Source: DATAES01 sp963721305 (lineage in GTDB: Bacteria; Actinomycetota; Acidimicrobiia; Acidimicrobiales; JACDCH01). From it: a DNA stretch of 64,000 nucleotides. The notes beneath the pieces are model-generated. The model searched no databases, was not told the origin of the DNA, and was given only the letters and a program-made list of their open reading frames with translations. A program made the position numbers and the translations under genes. The stretch is taken from assembly GCA_963721305.1 (NCBI GenBank), contig CAVRIR010000005.1, positions 868,001 to 932,000 of the forward strand, given 5' to 3'. Each line of letters starts with the position of its first letter. Position 1 is the stretch's first letter. Positions 34,973-43,236 of the stretch are shown here, in pieces.

Positions 34973-36283
34973 CTACAGCCGGCCCGTCGCCTTCAGCTTG
35001 AGGTACGTGTCGGCCAGCGCGGGCGCGAGCTTGCCGGGCGCGGCATCGACGACCGTGACGCCGAAGCCCTGCAACCGCGCCGCGGTCCGCCTCCGCTCCT
35101 GCAGCGCGACGATCGCAGCCGACCGGCGGTACGCCTCCTCCGCTCCGTCCACGGGCGCGACCGCCCACCGATCGACCTCGGGATCGCGCACCGCGCCAAC
35201 GACGATGACGTGGTTGCGGGCGATGAGCGGCAGCGCGGGGACGAGGTACTCCTCGGCCGCCTGCTCGTTCAGCTCGGTGAGCAGCACGAGCAGCGCGCGA
35301 CGGCGAAAACGCACGATGGTCTCGGCGAAGGCGCTTCGATAGTCCGTCTCGACCAGTTCGGGTTCGAGATCGAACAGCGCTTCGGTCACGCGTCCGACCT
35401 GCGAGCGCGCTTTCGACGGCGCCAGCACCGTTCGCACCGCGGCATCGAACACGACGAGGCCGAAACGGTCACCGAGTCGCGTCGCGACAGTGGCGAGCAT
35501 CAGCGCGGCGTCCATCGCGTGCTCGACGCGCGGGACGTCGTCCACTCGCGCTGCCATCACGCGTCCGTTGTCGAGCAACACGACGACGTTCTGGTTGCGT
35601 TCGGCGCGGTACGTGCGCACGATCGCCTTGCCGGCCCGCGCCGTCGCCGACCAGTCGACGCGGCGGAACTCGTCGTCCGAGGAGTACTCCCGCAGCGACT
35701 CGAACTCGGTACCTCCGCCACGTCCTTGCGCCGACCGGAGCCCGACCTCGAGCACGCGCGCTCGATTGATGCGGAGCTCGGCTTCGCTCCGCGAGCGGAA
35801 CGGCGGCTGCACCTGAAGCACCGCGGGCTCCTGCCGGCGGCGTTGGCGGGCGACGAGTCCGAGCGGTCCCGAGACGCGCACGACGATCTCGCTCGGGACG
35901 AAGCGGCCGCGACGAGAGGGCCGCATGGGCGCGCGCACGGTCGTCGAGCCGTTCCCCGGCACGGTGACGGTGGCGCGACGCGTCCGGGCGTGCAGCGACG
36001 GTGCAAGCTCGTCGGCGAAGCTCAGGTGAACGCGGCGGCCGGTCGGGTTTCCGATCCGCCAGCGGATCTCGCTGGGCTCGTCGATGGTGAGGACGGCCGG
36101 CATCGCCCGCTCGACCGTGATCCGGCCGGGCGGCACCGTGAACGCCCAGTCCAGAAGTGCCACCAGCAACAACAACAGGTCGAGGACGAGCAGGCTCTGT
36201 GCCACCGGCGCGTCGGGGAGCAACAGCCGCACTCCGACGAGCGCGAGTGCGACCGCGGCAAGGCGACGGGTCGGTACGGGCAC
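34973..36283 (-). CDS. DUF58 domain protein (VWA-like, MoxR partner)
   Basis: The 436 residues have two N-terminal TM helices (about 8-45), a beta-rich middle, then the DUF58 signature REYSSDDEFRRVDWSATAR near residue 205 and a VWA-like fold with VVVLLDNGRVMAA, RFGLVVFDAAVR and RRALLVLLTEL. Partners of MoxR ATPases of this type are thought to act in maturation of envelope or metalloprotein complexes. It starts with a GTG at 36283, 3 nt after the moxR stop, so it is co-translated with it and last of a five-gene operon. Confidence 0.87.
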   Translation of the reverse strand: MPVPTRRLAAVALALVGVRLLLPDAPVAQSLLVLDLLLLLVALLDWAFTVPPGRITVERAMPAVLTIDEPSEIRWRIGNPTGRRVHLSFADELAPSLHARTRRATVTVPGNGSTTVRAPMRPSRRGRFVPSEIVVRVSGPLGLVARQRRRQEPAVLQVQPPFRSRSEAELRINRARVLEVGLRSAQGRGGGTEFESLREYSSDDEFRRVDWSATARAGKAIVRTYRAERNQNVVVLLDNGRVMAARVDDVPRVEHAMDAALMLATVATRLGDRFGLVVFDAAVRTVLAPSKARSQVGRVTEALFDLEPELVETDYRSAFAETIVRFRRRALLVLLTELNEQAAEEYLVPALPLIARNHVIVVGAVRDPEVDRWAVAPVDGAEEAYRRSAAIVALQERRRTAARLQGFGVTVVDAAPGKLAPALADTYLKLKATGRL

Positions 36284-36285
36284 CG

Positions 36286-37257
36286 TCAGCGCGGGACCGG
36301 CACCGCAGCCATGACGCCGTCGAGCACCGCGTCCGCGGTCGCCCCCTCGAGCTCCGCCTCCGGGCGCAGCTGCATGCGATGGCGCAACGTCGGTTTCGTG
36401 ACGGCCTTCACCTCGTCGGGCGTCACGAACGTGCGTCCGGACAACCAGGCCCACGCCTTGGACGCATGCAACAGCGCGGTCGCGCCGCGCGGTGAGACAC
36501 CGAGCGCGAGCGACGGCGTGTCGCGCGTCGCCCGGCACAGCTGCACGATGTAGGCGATCACTTGTGACTCGACGCGGATGGCGTCGACTTCGACGCGTGC
36601 GGCGGTGAGATCGGCCGCGCTCGCGACCGGGCGAACACCGGCGGCGGCGAGGTCGTGGGGATCGAGCCCCGCGTCGTGGCGGGCGAGCACCTGCTGCTCT
36701 TGCTCGAACGTCGGATAGTCGACCCGCAGCTTGAACAGGAAGCGGTCGAGCTGTGCTTCGGGCAGCGGGTAGGTGCCCTCGTACTCGATCGGGTTCTGGG
36801 TCGCGACCACGATGAACGGATCGGGCAAGGGCCGCGACTCGCCCTCGATCGAGACCTGCCGCTCCTCCATGGATTCGAGCAGCGCCGCCTGCGTCTTGGG
36901 AGGCGTGCGGTTGATCTCGTCCGCGAGCAACAGGTTCGTGAACACCGGGCCGGGCCGGAACGAGAACGAACCGCCCTGCGCGTCGAGGATCGTCTGGCCG
37001 ATGACGTCGGACGGCATGAGGTCGGGCGTGAACTGTACGCGCCGGAACTCGAGGTCGAGCGCAGCGGCAACCGTCTTCACCACGAGGGTCTTGGCCACGC
37101 CGGGAACTCCCTCGAGCAACACGTGCCCGCGAACGAGCAGCGCAGCGACGAGACCCGAGAGTGTTCCCTCCTGACCGACCACGACCTTCGCGACCTCGTC
37201 GCGCAACGCGAGGATCGGCCCGCGTGCATCGAGACTCGGTTCGGGGTCAACGGCCAT
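36286..37257 (-). CDS. MoxR-family AAA+ ATPase
   Basis: A 323-residue chaperone-like ATPase. Walker A is EGVPGVAKT (a GxxGxxKT variant usual in MoxR), Walker B is LLLADEINRTPPK, sensor 1 is ATQNPIEYEGTYPLPEAQLDRF, and the lid domain carries GVSPRGATALLHASKA. The ATG at 37257 overlaps the DUF4350 gene by 11 bp. It probably works with the adjacent DUF58 protein. Confidence 0.94.
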   Translation of the reverse strand: MAVDPEPSLDARGPILALRDEVAKVVVGQEGTLSGLVAALLVRGHVLLEGVPGVAKTLVVKTVAAALDLEFRRVQFTPDLMPSDVIGQTILDAQGGSFSFRPGPVFTNLLLADEINRTPPKTQAALLESMEERQVSIEGESRPLPDPFIVVATQNPIEYEGTYPLPEAQLDRFLFKLRVDYPTFEQEQQVLARHDAGLDPHDLAAAGVRPVASAADLTAARVEVDAIRVESQVIAYIVQLCRATRDTPSLALGVSPRGATALLHASKAWAWLSGRTFVTPDEVKAVTKPTLRHRMQLRPEAELEGATADAVLDGVMAAVPVPR

Positions 37258-38422
37258 GCAACAGCTCCTTGCGGATCGAGTCCAGCTCCTGGGTCAGCGC
37301 CAAGAGTGCCCGCTCGTCGACGATCGGCGCGTCATACAGCGCGAACCGGACACGCGCCGGATCGAGTCCGGTGCGGGCCGCGACCACGTCGGCGACCGTT
37401 GATGTCGGCGCGGTCGGGCCGAGTCCGAACCGTTCGCACGCAAGGCGGACGACATCGTGGCGCATCGCGGCCGCAGCCCGGTCGGCGGCGTGGGTGCGCT
37501 GCTCGAGCGCGCCGACCGCCTGGACGAGCTGCGATCCCGCGATCGCGACGGGTTGCGGTTCGACGACCGGCCGGCCGAGCCGGCGCGCCCGCCACAACGC
37601 GTAGAGCAGGAACGCGATGCCGAGTTGGATGAACGACTGGAACACACGATCGGAGACGAGGTCGAGCAATGTCGTCCGTCCGCTCCCGGGGGTTGACGTC
37701 GCGAGAATGCTCACCGTCTCGGGACCGTCGGGCTGGAGCAGGCGCATTGCGAGCACGCTGTTGTCCGACTTGTCGAGGAACGCGTTCGTGAACAGGTTCG
37801 GGCCACCGACCGACACGATCCTCCCGGAGCCGACAACCGTCTCGACCACGTAGGCGTCGGTACCGTCACCGAAGCACGAAGGCCGACCGTCGACGTGCAG
37901 CCGCTCGCCGCCGAGGAAGTCCAGCGTCCCGCTGTCGACGCCACCGATCTCGATGCGGTTCACATCGTCCACGCCGTCGAGGTCGCAGTGCCCGCGCTCG
38001 AGCGCGAGGCCGCCCGGCTGTCCGGACGACTGAGCCGACAGCGACGACGTCGGATCCGTGACGATCAGCGTGCCGCCGTTGCGGACCCAGGTCCGGAGCG
38101 CGTCGCGATCACGTTGCGCGAGGTCGTCGCGGGCGAGCATGGCCACCGAGCCGCTCGGCACCGTTTCGTCGGTGCGCACATCGGCGCCGAAGCTCTGCAG
38201 CAGCAGCACGAGACCGTGCAACCCGTCACCCGACGTCGAGGTGGGCGACAGCGGTGCTCCTTCACCGGATCGGCTCTGGCCCGCGACGACAGCAACGACG
38301 AGGAGCGCGACGGCCACGGCGACGCCGATGACCAGCGGTCGGCGCGATCCGCGCTTCGACCCTGCGCCTCCAGTGGGTCCAGTCAGTCCGGTCATCGGGG
38401 ACGCGGGGGACGTGGCGGTCAC
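37247..38422 (-). CDS. DUF4350 domain membrane protein
   Basis: A 391-residue protein. A TM helix (about residues 31-49) follows a Ser/Gly-rich N-terminus. An extracytoplasmic Rossmann-like DUF4350 domain follows (GDGLHGLVLLLQSFGADVR, NGGTLIVTDPTS, GRIVSVGGPNLFTN), then a second TM (FIQLGIAFLLYALWRARRLG) and a cytosolic helical tail. Such genes occur between DUF4129 and MoxR genes. The GTG at 38422 overlaps the DUF4129 stop (GTGA). Function unknown. Confidence 0.82.
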   Translation of the reverse strand: MTATSPASPMTGLTGPTGGAGSKRGSRRPLVIGVAVAVALLVVAVVAGQSRSGEGAPLSPTSTSGDGLHGLVLLLQSFGADVRTDETVPSGSVAMLARDDLAQRDRDALRTWVRNGGTLIVTDPTSSLSAQSSGQPGGLALERGHCDLDGVDDVNRIEIGGVDSGTLDFLGGERLHVDGRPSCFGDGTDAYVVETVVGSGRIVSVGGPNLFTNAFLDKSDNSVLAMRLLQPDGPETVSILATSTPGSGRTTLLDLVSDRVFQSFIQLGIAFLLYALWRARRLGRPVVEPQPVAIAGSQLVQAVGALEQRTHAADRAAAAMRHDVVRLACERFGLGPTAPTSTVADVVAARTGLDPARVRFALYDAPIVDERALLALTQELDSIRKELLHGR

Positions 38423-39057
38423 GGGACGCCTGCCAGTGCGCGCGTCCGTTCGCGTGTCATGCGCGCGAGCTCGCGAAAGCGGCCGTACTCGTCGGCATCG
38501 GTCTGGCGGCCCCCGTACCAGACAGCATCGAAGCATTCGGTCAGCTCGCCGAACGTCTCGGCCGCCGCCGGGCGCGTCGTTGCCAGCTCGGTCTCGTACT
38601 CCCCCGTCGTGCGTCCCGGGACGTCGGCGAGCACGCCGTCGTCCACGAGCAGCCGGACCAGCTCGCGGTAGCGGGCGCGCATCGCCTCGCGCCACCGTTG
38701 CTCGGCCTCGTAGCGCTCGGCTTCGCTGCGCCATTCGGCCGCCGACCGACGTACCCCCTCTTCGAAGGTGAGCTCGTCGTCGAGCGCGGGCGGCCGGGGG
38801 CTCGAACGGAATGCACGGACGAGCACGATGACGAGCACGACGGCGACCGCGAGGAAGATCAGCCCGAACAGGTCGCCGATGAATCCCGGACCGTGACCGA
38901 TGCCGAAGGAGAACCGGTTGAGCTGGTCGCCGATCCAGTCCAACAGCCGCTGGAGGATGCTCTCGCGGTGCTGGAACTCGGACCGGCCGAGGATGTCGTG
39001 CGCCTGCTGGCGGATCGCGTCGGGCGGCGGCGGGGCCGCCATCGACTCAGCGATCAC
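38419..39057 (-). CDS. DUF4129 domain membrane protein
   Basis: A 212-residue protein. One TM helix (LFGLIFLAVAVVLVIVLV) is followed by a cytosolic DUF4129 domain with RARYRELVRLLVDDGVLADVPGRTTGEYETEL (quoted in two overlapping family motifs: RYRELVRLLVDDGVL and GRTTGEYETEL). The GTG at 39057 overlaps the upstream gene by 11 bp; an ATG at 39042 is also possible. Second gene of the MoxR operon. Confidence 0.82.
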   Translation of the reverse strand: MIAESMAAPPPPDAIRQQAHDILGRSEFQHRESILQRLLDWIGDQLNRFSFGIGHGPGFIGDLFGLIFLAVAVVLVIVLVRAFRSSPRPPALDDELTFEEGVRRSAAEWRSEAERYEAEQRWREAMRARYRELVRLLVDDGVLADVPGRTTGEYETELATTRPAAAETFGELTECFDAVWYGGRQTDADEYGRFRELARMTRERTRALAGVP

Positions 39058-39994
39058 GGGTGAAGTGCGCCGCGACGCCGAGCTCGAGGTCGAGACCCTC
39101 GGACCGCACCCGCAGATCGAAGTACAGCAGCGTCGCCGCGCCCGCGACGAACGGGACCGTGATCAACGAGCTGCCCGCCGAGCACACGGCATCGACGATC
39201 CAGCCCCAATCGAAGAGCTCGAACACCAGCCCGATCCCGGTCAACGCGATGGTGAGAAGCAGGTCGACGATCGCAATGAGGAGCGCGATGCCGAGCACGG
39301 GCCCGTAGCGCGCCCGGGTGAGACGCATCGATCGACGGATGCCCTTCCACGGACCGAGGCGCTCGATCACGATCGCCGGCGCGGTCACGACGAAGAGCGG
39401 CATCAGGAAGATCTCGCCGACGAAGAACCCGATGAGCCCGAGCGCTTCGATCATGTGGACGAGCAACCACGCCACCACGAGCGCGGGCAGGCGCCTGATG
39501 GACGCGCCGAGAGCTCGGCGCGTCGTCGTGTTCTGGTCGGCGTACCACGAGCTGAGAATGTGTCCCAGCGCACCGGCCACGATCGACAGCACGATGCCGG
39601 ACAACACGAACAGCACGACGGTCGCGATCGTGACGTCGGCGAGCGGCGACGACGTCGAGGTCGCCGCAGACCACGCGCCCGGCAACCCGCTGTCGCTGAG
39701 GTTGTCACGCTGGATCCACGCGCTCAGCAGCTCGAGCGGCACCACGACGATGGCGGCGATGCCGATGATCGTGCGAGGCGCGGCTTTGAGGATGCCGATG
39801 CTGCCGTCGAGCACGTCGGCGGTGGTCATCGGGCGCAGCGGCATCGGGGACGGAACGGCCGGTGCCTTGCTTCGCGCCAGCGGCGCGACGGGACGGGTGG
39901 CGTCGGGCCCGGGTGTGCCGGCCGACCCGGCGGCTTCCGTGGCACGGGCGCCCGGCGCGGCCCACGGGCCGAGCGACGCCGTCGGAGATGCCAC
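39047..39994 (-). CDS. multi-pass membrane protein, glycerophosphodiesterase-membrane-domain-like
   Basis: The 315 residues have an Ala/Pro-rich first 50, then LRPMTTADVLDGSIGILKAAPRTI (a stretch typical of GPDPase membrane-domain/DUF7847-like proteins; quoted in parts) and about six TM helices. RLGPWKGIRRSMRLTRARY lies between helices. First gene of the operon leading to DUF4129, DUF4350, MoxR and DUF58. The GTG at 39994 has TACCCT at -12 to -7 (40006-40001), a leaderless promoter for the whole operon. Confidence 0.75.
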   Translation of the reverse strand: MASPTASLGPWAAPGARATEAAGSAGTPGPDATRPVAPLARSKAPAVPSPMPLRPMTTADVLDGSIGILKAAPRTIIGIAAIVVVPLELLSAWIQRDNLSDSGLPGAWSAATSTSSPLADVTIATVVLFVLSGIVLSIVAGALGHILSSWYADQNTTTRRALGASIRRLPALVVAWLLVHMIEALGLIGFFVGEIFLMPLFVVTAPAIVIERLGPWKGIRRSMRLTRARYGPVLGIALLIAIVDLLLTIALTGIGLVFELFDWGWIVDAVCSAGSSLITVPFVAGAATLLYFDLRVRSEGLDLELGVAAHFTRDR

Positions 39995-40034
39995 CGGGAG
40001 AGGGTACGTGGTGGCCCGTGCTAGATCGGGCTCT

Positions 40035-40799
40035 GTGGAGGGCTACGGACCGTCGAGCTACGGCGAGGGAATCGCCGACGTCTACGACGAGTGGTACGCC
40101 ACTCGAGGCGACATCGACGGCGCCGTGACGGCGATCGCGCGGCTCACGTCGACGGTCGACGGCGACCGCCCCGTGCTCGAGTTGGGTGTCGGCAGCGGGC
40201 GTCTCGCGCTGCCCCTCGCCGCCCGCGGGGTGGACGTGTGGGGCATCGACGCATCCGACGCCATGGTGGAGCGCCTGCGGTCCAAGCCGGGCGGCGACCA
40301 GGTACCCGTCGCCATCGGCGACATGGCCGCGCTCGATCTGTCCGCCGTCCCCGGCGGTGACACCGCGACCTTCGCGGTCGTGTTCGTGGCCGACAACACG
40401 TTCTTCAACCTGACCACCGCTGACGCGCAGGCGGCTTGCCTCGAGCGCGCTCGTTCAGTGCTCGCGCCCGGTGGTTGCTTCGTCGTCGAAGCCTTCGTCC
40501 CTGCCGCCGACGCGCCCGAGTCGTCGGTCGACGCCCGAACGGTCGAGCTCGATCATGTCGTGCTGACGGTCACCCGCCACGATCGGGCCGAACAGACCGT
40601 CGCGGGTCAGCACATCGAAATCCGCGAGTCAGGTTTGCGATTCCATCCGTGGTTGATCCGTTATGCGGCCCCGGAGGAACTCGACGCCATGGCGTCGGCA
40701 GCCGGTTTCTCGCTCCTCCACCGGTGGAGCGACTGGCGCGGGACACCGTTCACCGCCGACGACAGCGCGCACGTGTCCGTGTACGCCATCGCCGATTGA
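40035..40799 (+). CDS. class I SAM-dependent methyltransferase
   Basis: A 254-residue Rossmann methyltransferase. Motif I is VLELGVGSGRLALPLA, followed by VWGIDASDAMVERL (motif II acidic residue), and GDMAALDLSAV. The C-terminal half is beta-rich (WSDWRGTPFTADDSAHVSVYAI). The start is a GTG at 40035 with TAGATC 7 nt upstream, a weaker form of the local -10. It is divergent from the MoxR operon. The substrate is unknown. Confidence 0.82.
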   Translation: MEGYGPSSYGEGIADVYDEWYATRGDIDGAVTAIARLTSTVDGDRPVLELGVGSGRLALPLAARGVDVWGIDASDAMVERLRSKPGGDQVPVAIGDMAALDLSAVPGGDTATFAVVFVADNTFFNLTTADAQAACLERARSVLAPGGCFVVEAFVPAADAPESSVDARTVELDHVVLTVTRHDRAEQTVAGQHIEIRESGLRFHPWLIRYAAPEELDAMASAAGFSLLHRWSDWRGTPFTADDSAHVSVYAIAD

Positions 40800-40827
40800 G
40801 TGCCGGGGTACGCGTTGTCGCGGACGG

Positions 40828-40864
40828 TAGGTTGCACAGCGTGCATTCCGGAGCCAGCCGTTGA
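40828..40864 (+). promoter_or_regulatory. leaderless mini-ORF overlapping the galT start
   Basis: TAGGTT (40828-40833) is followed 7 nt later by GTG (40841), opening a 7-codon ORF MHSGASR whose TGA (40862-40864) overlaps the TTG start of galT (40861-40863). GGAG at 40850-40853 inside the mini-ORF serves as the galT Shine-Dalgarno. Coupled re-initiation is inferred. Confidence 0.5.
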
Positions 40865-41838
40865 GCCAACTTCGGCTCAACCCGCTGACCGGGCGGTGGG
40901 TCACGATCGCGGTCGATCGGTCGATGCGTCCGAGCGACTTCGCCCCGCGCCTGCTGCCGGTCGAGGCCGGGCCCGCGCGCGCCTGCCCGTTCTGCCCCGG
41001 GAACGAGGAGTCGACGCCGCCCGCGCTCGAGACGTACGGCCCTGACGGTCACTGGCAGGTGCGCGTGGTGCCGAACCTGTTTCCCGCGTTCTCGGGCGAC
41101 GAACCGATGTCGGTGTCGCATCTCGGACCCGTGTTCACGCAGGCGACGGCGAGTGGCATCCACGAAGTGCTCGTGCTGTCCCCCGAACACGACGACAGCT
41201 GGGCCGACCTCGACGACCCGAGTGCGGGACTCGTGATGGCGGCGCTGCGCGACCGTTTGGAAGAGCACGCTCGACATCAGAACGTGCGGGCGACGCTGGC
41301 GATCGTGAACCACGGCCGCGAGGCCGGCGCGTCGCTCGCGCATCCGCACGGCCAGATCATCGGCGTGCCGTTCGTGCCGGGGGATCTGGCCGAAGAGCGT
41401 TCCGGGTTCGTACGTTTCGAGGGTTCGTGCCTGCTGTGCACGATCGTGGATGCAGAGTCGTCGGTCGGGCATCGCGTCGTGTTCGACGACGACCGAGTTC
41501 TCGCCCTCTGCCCGTACTGGAGCGGCTCGCCTTACGAGATGTTGATCGTGCCGAAGGCGCACGAGCCGCAACTGCAGCGCGCCGCCCCTCGAGACGTGGC
41601 TGCGATCGGACGGGCGATCCGAGTGGTGCTCAACCGCCTGCGTCATGTCATGGGCGACGTCGCGTACAACCTCATCTTCCACACGGGGCCCCACCATCAA
41701 CTCGACGATCAGTTCCACTGGCACGTACATGCGGTGCCGCGGTTGACGACGACGACGGGATTCGAACAAGGGACCGGCGTGCTCATCAACATCTTCGCCC
41801 CGGAGGTCGCCGCGCAGCAGCTGAGCTCGGTCGGCTGA
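40861..41838 (+). CDS. galT: galactose-1-phosphate uridylyltransferase family protein
   Basis: A 325-residue HIT-superfamily nucleotidyltransferase of the Leloir pathway (UDP-glucose plus Gal-1-P exchange). The N-terminal zinc pair is CPFCPGNE, and SHPHGQ-like AHPHGQIIGVP contains the active-site His triad region. A second CPYWSGSPYEMLIVPKAH domain and FHWHVHAVPR complete the duplicated fold. The TTG start is unusual and appears coupled to an upstream mini-ORF. Some relatives act on other sugar phosphates. It is convergent with a small Cys-rich gene 5 bp away. Confidence 0.85.
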   Translation: MSQLRLNPLTGRWVTIAVDRSMRPSDFAPRLLPVEAGPARACPFCPGNEESTPPALETYGPDGHWQVRVVPNLFPAFSGDEPMSVSHLGPVFTQATASGIHEVLVLSPEHDDSWADLDDPSAGLVMAALRDRLEEHARHQNVRATLAIVNHGREAGASLAHPHGQIIGVPFVPGDLAEERSGFVRFEGSCLLCTIVDAESSVGHRVVFDDDRVLALCPYWSGSPYEMLIVPKAHEPQLQRAAPRDVAAIGRAIRVVLNRLRHVMGDVAYNLIFHTGPHHQLDDQFHWHVHAVPRLTTTTGFEQGTGVLINIFAPEVAAQQLSSVG

Positions 41839-41843
41839 CGCGG

Positions 41844-42050
41844 TCACGCCGCGAGGAGGAGCGGCACGTCCGCCTCCTCCGGTATGCAGGGGCACGGAGG
41901 CTCGAGGGCCGAGCACGGCAGGTGCCACTCGTGGGCGTCGTGCGGCAGCCGGCACGTCGGGTCGAAGCACTCCGTCGACCCGTCGGCGTGCTCGACCGAC
42001 ACATCGTGGCAGTGTTCGAGTTCTTCCAGACACAAGCGGCACTCACTCAT
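41844..42050 (-). CDS. small cysteine-rich protein
   Basis: A 68-residue protein, family not recognised. It begins MSECRLCLEELEHCHDV and has eight to nine Cys and several His spread through the chain (CFDPTCRLPHDAHEWHLPC, CPCIPEE), a pattern fitting one or two zinc sites. A longer start at 42062 is possible. The acidic composition and Cys/His spacing argue for a real protein rather than a chance frame, since the region is not GC-skewed like its right neighbour. It ends 5 bp from galT, tail to tail. Confidence 0.5.
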   Translation of the reverse strand: MSECRLCLEELEHCHDVSVEHADGSTECFDPTCRLPHDAHEWHLPCSALEPPCPCIPEEADVPLLLAA

Positions 42051-42064
42051 GGACCGCATCATCC

Positions 42065-42240
42065 CCAGGGGGTGTGACAGTCAATGGTTCGGATGTGGCG
42101 TCGCCGGCGGCGCGGGGGGCGGGCGGCGGACGTCGCCGGCGCCCAGCGGCGGGCGGGCGGCGGACGGCCGGCGGCGTCTACGGGAACAGGGGGGCGCCGA
42201 GGGAGCGGCCCGGGGTCGGGACGCCCGGGGGGATGGCGCA
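42065..42240. other. G-tract-rich intergenic stretch (plus strand)
   Basis: The plus strand carries many runs of three to six G (for example GCGGGGGGCGGGCGGCGG near 42113-42130, and CAGGGGGGCGCC near 42187-42198). No gene is seen in the left part; the right part holds a peroxidase remnant on the other strand. G-quadruplex formation is possible. It lies between the small Cys-rich gene start and the rhomboid 3' end. Confidence 0.5.
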
Positions 42241-42324
42241 GACGGCAGAGCTCAGGTGTTGGATGTACTCGTTGAGCGCGTCCTGCGCGGCCAGGCGTTG
42301 CTGAAGCGGGACGAGCTGGTGGCG
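42178..42324 (-). pseudogene. C-terminal remnant of a Dyp-type peroxidase
   Basis: Forty-eight codons ending in TAG read RHQLVPLQQRLAAQDALNEY, IQHLSSAVCAIPPGVP and SLGAPLF. This matches my recollection of the C-terminus of Dyp-type/EfeB peroxidases (VPLQ..LA..DALNEYI.HT.SA.FA.PPGV). No start codon or upstream domain exists: the reading frame continues only as an antisense-like frame of the rhomboid gene, whose stop is 9 nt away. A decayed gene is inferred. Confidence 0.45.
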
Positions 42325-42332
42325 CGGGAGCG

Positions 42333-43214
42333 CTACGGGCTCAGCCCCGAGGCCACCACGAGGGACGCGGCGAAGCATGCGACGCCGAGCGCACAACACA
42401 GCAGGGTCGGCACCGCGGGATGGGTGCGCAGCCTCGGCGTCAGCTCGTAGAGGATGAGCCCGCACAGGTAGCCGCCGATCAAGCCGCCGATGTGGCCGCC
42501 GATCGAGATGCCGCTCACGCCGAAGGTGAAGACCAGGTTGAGGACGAGGATCGCGCCCAGTCCGCTCTGCCAGATGTTGATCCCTCTCGACCGTTGGTAC
42601 ACGACGGCAAAGCCGAGGAGTCCGAAGATCGCGCCGGATGCCCCGACGGTGACCTCGTGCGGGCTGACGATGAGAACGCCGAGGGACCCGGCGAGGAGCG
42701 ACGCCATGTAGACGACGGTGAACTTGAGCCTGCCGATGGCGGGCTCGAGCAACGAGCCGAGGAACCACAGCGCCAGCATGTTGAGCGCGATGTGCCAGAG
42801 GCTGACGTGCAGGAAGCCGGCGGTGATCAACCGATACCACTCGCCGTACGCGACGCCGCGCAGGTCGACCGTCCCGGTCGCGAGATTGAAGACTCGCCCG
42901 GCGCCGAGCATGCCGTAATCGGTCGCATACGGGTTGCCGTTCTGCATGAGGCTCGCGCCCGGCTTCGTGAGTCCCGCGAGGAACACCACGGTGTTGATCA
43001 CGATCAGCGCGATCGTCACGACCGGCCGGTCCGAGGCGAACGCCTGTTTGCCGGCGTAGACCTGCTGGCGGCCGCTGCGGCTGCACTCGGGGCAATGGAA
43101 GCCGACCGAGGCCTGCGTCATGCACGAGGGACAGATCGGGCGGTCGCACCGCTGACACTTGACCCCTGCTCGCCGGTCAGGGTGCCGGTAACACGTCTGG
43201 ATCTGGCTCACCAT
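42333..43214 (-). CDS. rhomboid-family intramembrane serine protease with N-terminal zinc finger
   Basis: A 293-residue protein. An N-terminal B-box-like zinc finger (CYRHPDRRAGVKCQRCDRP, ICPSCM, FHCPEC) precedes six TM helices. Active-site Ser is in VGASGAIFGLLG, the His is in GISIGGHIGGLIGGYL, and the WHIALNMLALWFLG segment follows helix 1. It cleaves TM substrates in the membrane. The ATG at 43214 has TAGCGT at 43231-43226, 11 nt upstream. It lies 22 bp after the GH57 gene on the same strand. Confidence 0.92.
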   Translation of the reverse strand: MVSQIQTCYRHPDRRAGVKCQRCDRPICPSCMTQASVGFHCPECSRSGRQQVYAGKQAFASDRPVVTIALIVINTVVFLAGLTKPGASLMQNGNPYATDYGMLGAGRVFNLATGTVDLRGVAYGEWYRLITAGFLHVSLWHIALNMLALWFLGSLLEPAIGRLKFTVVYMASLLAGSLGVLIVSPHEVTVGASGAIFGLLGFAVVYQRSRGINIWQSGLGAILVLNLVFTFGVSGISIGGHIGGLIGGYLCGLILYELTPRLRTHPAVPTLLCCALGVACFAASLVVASGLSP

Positions 43215-43236
43215 GACGGCCGATGACGCTATCCGG

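Noticed and set aside
34889..35001. A Pro/Ala-rich frame just after the SpoIIM stop (reading GTFGEVVSELGLVEPSPA)
   Set aside because: It could be a frameshifted C-terminal extension, but it overlaps the convergent DUF58 gene, has low complexity, and SpoIIM already ends at normal length.
41884..42450. A 188-codon plus-strand frame across the G-rich gap
   Set aside because: It has shadow-like composition, no recognisable domain, and lies antisense to the small Cys-rich gene and the rhomboid C-terminus.
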